A stretch of DNA of 47,218 nt from UBA7328 sp002471345. Lineage in GTDB: Bacteria; Bacteroidota; Bacteroidia; Chitinophagales; Saprospiraceae. Positions 42,178-47,218 of the stretch are shown piece after piece. A model generated the notes under the pieces. That model was given only the letters and a program-made list of their open reading frames with translations, made no database searches and was not told the origin of the DNA. A program made the position numbers and the translations under genes. How positions within the stretch are numbered: the first letter of the stretch is position 1; every line of letters starts with the position of its first letter. Location of the stretch: contig CAXGOB010000037.1 in the NCBI GenBank assembly GCA_964011275.1, forward strand, positions 1 through 47,218, read 5' to 3'.

Positions 42178-44109
42178 ATGATAAGTCAAAACTCCATATC
42201 ACAAGTAATTGAAGCCGCTCATGTGGAAGATGTGGTGAACGAATTTGTATCTCTTAAAAAAAGAGGTGTGAATTTGTTAGGCTTATGCCCATTTCACAAT
42301 GAAAAAACCCCGTCATTCACAGTATCCCCTACTAAAAATCTTTATAAATGCTTTGGGTGTGGTAAAGGAGGCAATGCTGTTTCATTTGTCATGGAACATG
42401 AAAATTACTCCTTCCCTGAAGCCATTAGGTATTTGGCAAAAAGATATGGAATAGAATTAGAAGAAACTACTCAAACCAATGAAGAAAAAGAAAAGATTCA
42501 ACAAAAAGAGAGTCTATTTATTATCAATGAATTTGCCAAGAAGTTTTTCAACAATTCATTAATAAATAGTGACGAAGGAAAGAGTGTAGGATTGAGTTAT
42601 TTTTCGAATCGAGGAATAATGTCTTCTACCATAGAAGAATTTCAATTGGGTTATTCTCCTATGGACTCTAAAGCACTAATTAATAATGCAGAAAAAGAAG
42701 GCTATAATTCTGACTATTTGAAGTCCTTAGGTTTAATGTCAAAAAAAGGATATGACTTCTTTAGATCAAGAATTATTTTTCCTATCACCAATCTTTCTGG
42801 AAAAATTATTGCCTTTGGAGGTCGCACATTATCATCAGATAAAAAGATACCAAAATATCTCAATTCCTCTGAATCAGAGATTTATAACAAGAGCAAATCA
42901 CTCTATGGTGTTTTTCAAGCAAAAACTCAAATCAGGCGTGAGAATAATTGTTACCTGGTAGAAGGGTATACTGACGTTTTGAGCCTATCACAAAATGGAG
43001 TAAAGAATGTGGTCGCATCCTCTGGAACTGCTCTTACTTCTGGACAATTGAGAATAATAAAGAGGTTCTGTTCAAATATCACATTCTTATATGATGGAGA
43101 TGGTGCAGGTCAAAAAGCTGCGATGAGAGGTCTTCCTCTTGCTCTAGATGAAGGACTTGATGTAAAGATTGTCCCTTTGAAAGAATCTGATGATCCAGAT
43201 TCTTTGGTCCAAGAGATGGGCGCTACAGCATTTCAAGAGTACATCAGCAGTCAAAATGAAGACTTTATTATATATCAGGCCCATTTGATTAAAAAACAAT
43301 TTGACAAACTCCCTATTGAAAAGAGTGGTGCTATAAAAGATCTACTAGATTCATTAGCTCATCTTAAAGACACCATCAAAAGGTCTATATATGTAAAGGA
43401 AATAAGTGACATTCTCCAAATGGATGAGGCTTCCATTATGTCGCAACTCAATAAAAATATTAGAAAACTAATAGCAAACAAACACAAAGAGAGCTTCAAT
43501 AGAAGCCCTCATACAAATGAATCCTCTTTTATTACAGAAAGTCCTTCACAGCCTCAAGACAAGCCTTCGCCAAAACAAAGTGAGTATTACCAGGAAAAAG
43601 AAATCATTCGAATTATACTGTTAGATGGGCATAAAATGATGAAAGAGCATGATTGTTCCGTATCTGAATTCATCATCGAAAACGTAAAACATTTAATTGA
43701 CTCCTTTAGCATAGACTCTTTTCAAATAATACTGGAAGCTTTTCAATTACAAATTGACAAAGGTGAGAATGTCTTAAAATTAGATGATTTCATAAATCAT
43801 AAGAATACTGAAGTTCAAAAAATTGCTTTGGACTTAGCCGAGACTCCTTTTTCTTATGCCAATTGGTCTGCAAATGGAGTAGAACTTCAAACACAAAAGG
43901 ATATTGAAGAAAACCATGAAAAAGATATTGAGCAAGCCCTGTTAAGATATATTCTTAGAAAAATGAACGACCAGGTTTCAGAGATACAACTTAAAATAAA
44001 AGATGAACAAGTATCAGCCGAGAAAAAGATGGTTCTTATAAAAACGTATCACAAAATACTTGATCATCGTAAATCAATAGCAGACAATCTAGGTACAATT
44101 GTATTGTGA
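42178..44109 (+). CDS. dnaG: DNA primase
   Basis: 643 residues. The CHC2 zinc finger has Cys37, His40, Cys58 and Cys61 (LCPFHNEKTPSFTVSP, KCFGCGKGGN). The RNA-polymerase core follows, then the Toprim domain with Glu262 (YLVEGYTDVLSL) and Asp306-x-Asp308 (LYDGDGAGQKA). A Pro/Ser/Gln-rich linker near residues 440-470 separates a helical C-terminal domain that should bind the replicative helicase. It makes RNA primers for replication. Its stop codon abuts the stop codon of fbaA on the opposite strand with no base between. Confidence 0.97.
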   Translation: MISQNSISQVIEAAHVEDVVNEFVSLKKRGVNLLGLCPFHNEKTPSFTVSPTKNLYKCFGCGKGGNAVSFVMEHENYSFPEAIRYLAKRYGIELEETTQTNEEKEKIQQKESLFIINEFAKKFFNNSLINSDEGKSVGLSYFSNRGIMSSTIEEFQLGYSPMDSKALINNAEKEGYNSDYLKSLGLMSKKGYDFFRSRIIFPITNLSGKIIAFGGRTLSSDKKIPKYLNSSESEIYNKSKSLYGVFQAKTQIRRENNCYLVEGYTDVLSLSQNGVKNVVASSGTALTSGQLRIIKRFCSNITFLYDGDGAGQKAAMRGLPLALDEGLDVKIVPLKESDDPDSLVQEMGATAFQEYISSQNEDFIIYQAHLIKKQFDKLPIEKSGAIKDLLDSLAHLKDTIKRSIYVKEISDILQMDEASIMSQLNKNIRKLIANKHKESFNRSPHTNESSFITESPSQPQDKPSPKQSEYYQEKEIIRIILLDGHKMMKEHDCSVSEFIIENVKHLIDSFSIDSFQIILEAFQLQIDKGENVLKLDDFINHKNTEVQKIALDLAETPFSYANWSANGVELQTQKDIEENHEKDIEQALLRYILRKMNDQVSEIQLKIKDEQVSAEKKMVLIKTYHKILDHRKSIADNLGTIVL

Positions 44110-45183
44110 TTATTTGTTCCTATCCAAACAATTTAAGTCTTCAAAAGCCTTAGTAAGTCTCTTTACAAATGCTTTCTCACCTTCCCTGAGCCATTTACGT
44201 GGATCATAATACTTCTTATTTGGCACATCATCTCCGTCACGGTTTCCTAACTGGCTTTGAAGAAAATCTTTATTTGAATTATAATAGTCATGAACTCCGT
44301 TCCAAAATGCCCACTGCATATCTGTATCAATATTCATCTTAATAGCGCCATACTCTATAGCTTCTCGGATTTCAGCAGTGCTGCATCCAGAACCACCATG
44401 AAAGACAAAATTTAATGGTTGTTTGGATGAAGTTTTGTGAATTTTATGGACGTAATCCTGGCTGTTTTTTAAAATAATTGGTTTCAATTCTACATTTCCT
44501 GGCTTGTACACTCCATGTACATTACCAAATGCAGCTGCAATAGTAAACCTTGGAGATATTTTCATAAGAGCACTGTATGCTGCATCTACTTCTTCAGGTT
44601 GTGTATAGAGTCTAGAGCTGTCTATATCTGTATTGTCCACACCGTCTTCTTCTCCTCCGGTCACTCCTAATTCTATCTCAATGGTCATGTCCATTTTAGC
44701 CATTCTCTTCAGGTAATCGGAACATATCTCGATATTCTCTTCTAAAGGTTCTTCTGAAAGATCCAACATATGAGAGCTATACAATGGCTTCCCAGTGGCC
44801 TCAAAATACTTTTCGCTTTCAGTTATTAATCCAGAAATCCAAGGCAACAATTTCTTAGCACAATGATCCGTGTGCAAAATAACCGTCACCCCATACATTT
44901 CGGCTAACATATGCACATGATGTGCCCCAGCCGTCGCTCCTTTTATGGCAGCAAGCTGTCCATCATTATTCAAAGATTTACCAGCATTGAAAATACTTCC
45001 ACCATTTGAGAATTGAATTATCACTGGAGAATTGACTTCCTTAGCAGTTTCCATAACTGCATTAATAGAATTGCTTCCTACCACATTTACTGCGGGTATA
45101 GCAAAGTTCTTTTCATTGGCGTAATTCAATAGATCAGTCACTTCTTGGCCCGTAATTACTCCTTGTCTAAATTTTGTAGGCAT
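44110..45183 (-). CDS. fbaA: Class II fructose-bisphosphate aldolase
   Basis: 357 residues, class IIA size. Zinc and active-site residues appear in ILHTDHCAKK (His104, Asp106, His107), in the Glu-rich IEIELGVTGGEEDGVDN, in NVHGVYKPGN, and in FHGGSGCSTAEIREAI with IKMNIDTDMQWAFW. It splits fructose 1,6-bisphosphate in glycolysis and gluconeogenesis. A full Bacteroidota-type promoter lies upstream (TACCTTTG plus an ATTG at 19-bp spacing). Confidence 0.97.
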   Translation of the reverse strand: MPTKFRQGVITGQEVTDLLNYANEKNFAIPAVNVVGSNSINAVMETAKEVNSPVIIQFSNGGSIFNAGKSLNNDGQLAAIKGATAGAHHVHMLAEMYGVTVILHTDHCAKKLLPWISGLITESEKYFEATGKPLYSSHMLDLSEEPLEENIEICSDYLKRMAKMDMTIEIELGVTGGEEDGVDNTDIDSSRLYTQPEEVDAAYSALMKISPRFTIAAAFGNVHGVYKPGNVELKPIILKNSQDYVHKIHKTSSKQPLNFVFHGGSGCSTAEIREAIEYGAIKMNIDTDMQWAFWNGVHDYYNSNKDFLQSQLGNRDGDDVPNKKYYDPRKWLREGEKAFVKRLTKAFEDLNCLDRNK

Positions 45184-45206
45184 TTTATTTTCTGTTTTGG
45201 ATGGAT

Positions 45207-45237
45207 CAAAGGTAATCTATTTAGTAAATGCTTCAAT
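45207..45237 (-). promoter_or_regulatory. Bacteroidota promoter of fbaA (-33 ATTG, 19 bp, -7 TACCTTTG)
   Basis: On the minus strand ATTG (45237-45234), a 19-bp spacer and TACCTTTG (45214-45207) match the two-part TTTG-N19-TAnnTTTG promoter closely. The -7 element lies 24 bp upstream of the start codon, giving a short leader. This is the best promoter match I found in the window. Confidence 0.65.
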
Positions 45238-45427
45238 CAATCACACTTTCTATCACCGATAGTATATTAACATCCAAATCCTTTTTAAGGAGTTTTCAAT
45301 GTGAATTTTGAACTAAAATCTGTTATCAAAATGATATCACACAAGTGAAGGATACAATTCATTGTTAATACCTGACATTCTGCTACGATTTCTTAATTTG
45401 TGATCCTAAAATTTAAAACAATAATTT

Positions 45428-45724
45428 ATGTTTTTAATATTTCAAGTTGAACCAAATACGATCATGCAATTTTTGCCTTTAGCAATGATTGTGATTGTGA
45501 TGTACTTTTTCTTTATCAGGCCACAAGCTAAAAAACAAAAAGAGCAGGCTAAATTTGCTTCAGAGCTTTCAAAAGGAAGTGAAGTAGTAACTGCAAGTGG
45601 GATTATAGGAAAAATTGTAAAATTAGATGAGAATGAAGTTACTCTTATGATTGACCAAAAGTCGCAGATAAGATTCTTGAGATCTTTTATCTCTAAGGAA
45701 ATGACTGAATCATACAAAAAATAA
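45428..45724 (+). CDS. yajC: Preprotein translocase subunit YajC
   Basis: 98 residues. A single membrane helix (FLPLAMIVIVMYFFFIRPQ) is followed by a basic segment (KKQKEQ) and the conserved small domain (GSEVVTASGIIGKIVKLDENEVTL). YajC is an accessory subunit of the SecDF holo-translocon in the inner membrane. The first ten residues (MFLIFQVEPN) precede an internal ATG at 45464 (MQFLPLAM), which is another possible start. secDF is not visible nearby. Confidence 0.93.
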   Translation: MFLIFQVEPNTIMQFLPLAMIVIVMYFFFIRPQAKKQKEQAKFASELSKGSEVVTASGIIGKIVKLDENEVTLMIDQKSQIRFLRSFISKEMTESYKK

Positions 45725-45731
45725 GAAGGAC

Positions 45732-45757
45732 AAAAAAAGGGGTACAAATGTACCCCT
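45732..45757 (-). terminator. Rho-independent terminator of the CHU_C surface-protein gene
   Basis: GGGGTAC (45739-45745) and GTACCCC (45750-45756) enclose AAAT, with one more A-T pair outside. On the minus strand the stem is followed by seven T. On the plus strand no T-run follows, so it serves the gene ending at 45791. Confidence 0.8.
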
Positions 45758-45790
45758 CAATTCTAAAATATATTATTTCTTATATTCTTG

Positions 45791-47218
45791 CTATCTCAGC
45801 AAGGAAACGTTTCCTACTAGGTGTATATCATTTCCATCGGAGCATTTAGCTATTAAGCACCATGCATAAACATCAGATGATAATTCTCTGCCATCATTAT
45901 TGTATTTTCCATTCCATCCATCTCTCTGATTAGTTGTTCTAAACACTTGATTACCCCATCGGTCAGTGATAAAAAAGTCCATTTCCTTGACAGCATTACT
46001 TCTTACTAATAACAAATCATTATTACCATCATTGTTTGGAGAAAAAGCATTTGGAACAAAAATTCCTATTTCGCTACATGGCGGCACTTCCACATTTATC
46101 GTTACACTTCCTGTATTTGTACATCCATTTGTATCAGTAATTGTCACTGTGTATGTCGTTGTTTCTGTTGGCTCTACACTTTGAGTTGGACCTGTAGCTC
46201 CATTACTCCATTCATAAGTAGAAAAATTGCCTGGATCAACGAATATCACAACTTCATCACACAAGAAGATATCAGCCTCTGGGTCTGCATTCACCGTTAA
46301 ATCTAACTCTGGTACATCAATTATAAATACTTCCTCATGGGAACACATAAACTCCTCATTTGTTATTCTGACTACTATATCGGTATCAGAATCTACCAAT
46401 AAGGTAGGATTAGGAGTATCGCCACCACTGACAACTGCAGAAGCTGGCATCCACTGATAGGTTAATTCACTCCCTGTATTATCTGTAACGCTAAGATTAA
46501 AATCCTCTCCAGGACAAACTATTTCAGGTATATCACCCCTTGTAATATCAAAAACATATCTCGATAAACTAAACTCAATCATCGACATTCCACATAATGG
46601 ATCCTCTGGAGTTGCTATAACCTTCACTGTATCATATTCTCCGTTTGGAGCAATAGTAATTTCAGGGCCAGAACCTAGACTATTCCCATTATTATCTTCC
46701 CATGCTATTGTAGCATTACCTGTAAGCATCACGCCTAATGTGATAGGTTCATTATCACAGTATTTTACATCTGTCTCGCCTATTGGCTTAAGATCAATTA
46801 ATTCAGGTACAATAAGATCAGGCATCAACGTCACCGTCTCAAACTTACAGAACTCAGCATTGCTAGATAATTCAACTGTGTAAGTTCCTCCAGAGGCATA
46901 TGTATATGTCGGGTCTCCATCTGTTGAAGAGCCTCCATCACCAAAGTCCCAAGTTACTGTTCCATCAGGACGACCAGATTTAAACATTACCTCACCTGTA
47001 AAACAATCTATATTCAATACTGTGATCGTAGGCTGATCAGTAGTACCAACAGGAATCCTAATTGTATCCATTATATCACAACCAGCTGCATTCGTAGCAG
47101 AATAAGGAATTGTTACTTCGCTTTGACCAGAGATGACGCCAATTGTAACCATATTATTTCCATTATCCACCAAGATATTTTCAGATGGCCCACATGTAAT
47201 CACCACTAAAAAACCACC
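45791..47218 (-). CDS. Large secreted protein with PKD-like domain and CHU_C (type B T9SS sorting) C-terminus (5' part outside window)
   Basis: The frame stays open to the right edge, so the N-terminus is missing; 475 residues are visible. A PKD-like domain is marked by VTWDFGDGGSSTDGDPTYTY. Further Ig-like or PKD-like modules follow (TYQWMPASAVVSGGDTPNPTL, YEWSNGATGPTQSV). The last ~90 residues are the gliding-motility-associated C-terminal domain (FVPNAFSPNNDGNND, FFITDRWGNQVF, GWNGKYNNDGRELSSDVYAW). This domain directs export by the type IX system and type B sorting to the cell surface or medium. The visible modules are adhesive or structural, with no enzyme motif. A terminator follows 34 bp after the stop. 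Confidence 0.93.
   Translation of the reverse strand, partial: GGFLVVITCGPSENILVDNGNNMVTIGVISGQSEVTIPYSATNAAGCDIMDTIRIPVGTTDQPTITVLNIDCFTGEVMFKSGRPDGTVTWDFGDGGSSTDGDPTYTYASGGTYTVELSSNAEFCKFETVTLMPDLIVPELIDLKPIGETDVKYCDNEPITLGVMLTGNATIAWEDNNGNSLGSGPEITIAPNGEYDTVKVIATPEDPLCGMSMIEFSLSRYVFDITRGDIPEIVCPGEDFNLSVTDNTGSELTYQWMPASAVVSGGDTPNPTLLVDSDTDIVVRITNEEFMCSHEEVFIIDVPELDLTVNADPEADIFLCDEVVIFVDPGNFSTYEWSNGATGPTQSVEPTETTTYTVTITDTNGCTNTGSVTINVEVPPCSEIGIFVPNAFSPNNDGNNDLLLVRSNAVKEMDFFITDRWGNQVFRTTNQRDGWNGKYNNDGRELSSDVYAWCLIAKCSDGNDIHLVGNVSLLR

Overview
This window looks like the chromosome of a gliding or gliding-derived Bacteroidota, most likely a marine Saprospira-like lineage. The evidence is AT-rich DNA, a GldC gene, a CHU_C-type (type IX secretion, type B) sorting domain at the right edge, lipoprotein signals, TAnnTTTG promoter elements in place of sigma70 boxes, a long Bacteroidota-type PurM, a GroES-like protein and BshC. 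The lineage is inferred from gene content only. I see no rRNA, tRNA, CRISPR array, transposase or integrase.

Left part (1-9.3 kb): the end of a 2-oxoglutarate/Fe(II) oxygenase, a sulfotransferase, a Tas-like aldo/keto reductase overlapping trmL, an aldehyde dehydrogenase, a CubicO-type serine hydrolase, an erythromycin-esterase-family lipoprotein and a Tat-exported Gfo/Idh/MocA oxidoreductase.

Accessory part (9.3-26 kb): a NupG-like nucleoside/H+ symporter is coupled to a lipoprotein sulfatase. Next comes a minus-strand operon of two secreted proteins built of ~21-residue GG-rich beta-solenoid repeats, one ending in an IPTL-CTERM-like sorting signal, followed by a processive family 2 glycosyltransferase. 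The operon is bracketed by a direct repeat: the last 231 bp of the sulfatase gene recur at 18008-18238 with about 12 differences. That second copy abuts a decayed minus-strand piece of another sulfatase. Then come a Met-zincin metalloprotease with an in-frame stop between its signal peptide and its body, a second lipoprotein sulfatase, and a 1141-residue lipoprotein combining a PVC-type dehydrogenase propeller, HEAT repeats and a c-type heme domain. This part looks like a sulfated-glycan or glycoconjugate processing region that has been rearranged.

Right part (26-47 kb): mostly housekeeping. It holds cdd, a methyltransferase, an XRE/S24-like regulator lacking the protease residues, gldC, a TraB/GumN protein, an Lrp/AsnC regulator with a strong 34-bp palindrome over its promoter, a GroES-like gene, an SRPBCC protein, tpiA, ppk1, purB, purM, an ABC permease, bshC, accD, hemE, dapB, dnaG, fbaA, yajC and the 3' part of a CHU_C-domain surface protein. 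Gene packing is tight, with several convergent pairs overlapping or abutting (SRPBCC/tpiA, purB/purM, dnaG/fbaA).

The most unusual items are the solenoid/IPTL/glycosyltransferase operon between repeated sulfatase ends, the nonsense codon in the metalloprotease, the lrp palindrome and the catalytically dead S24-like regulator. All assignments come from reading motifs by eye; no database search was run.
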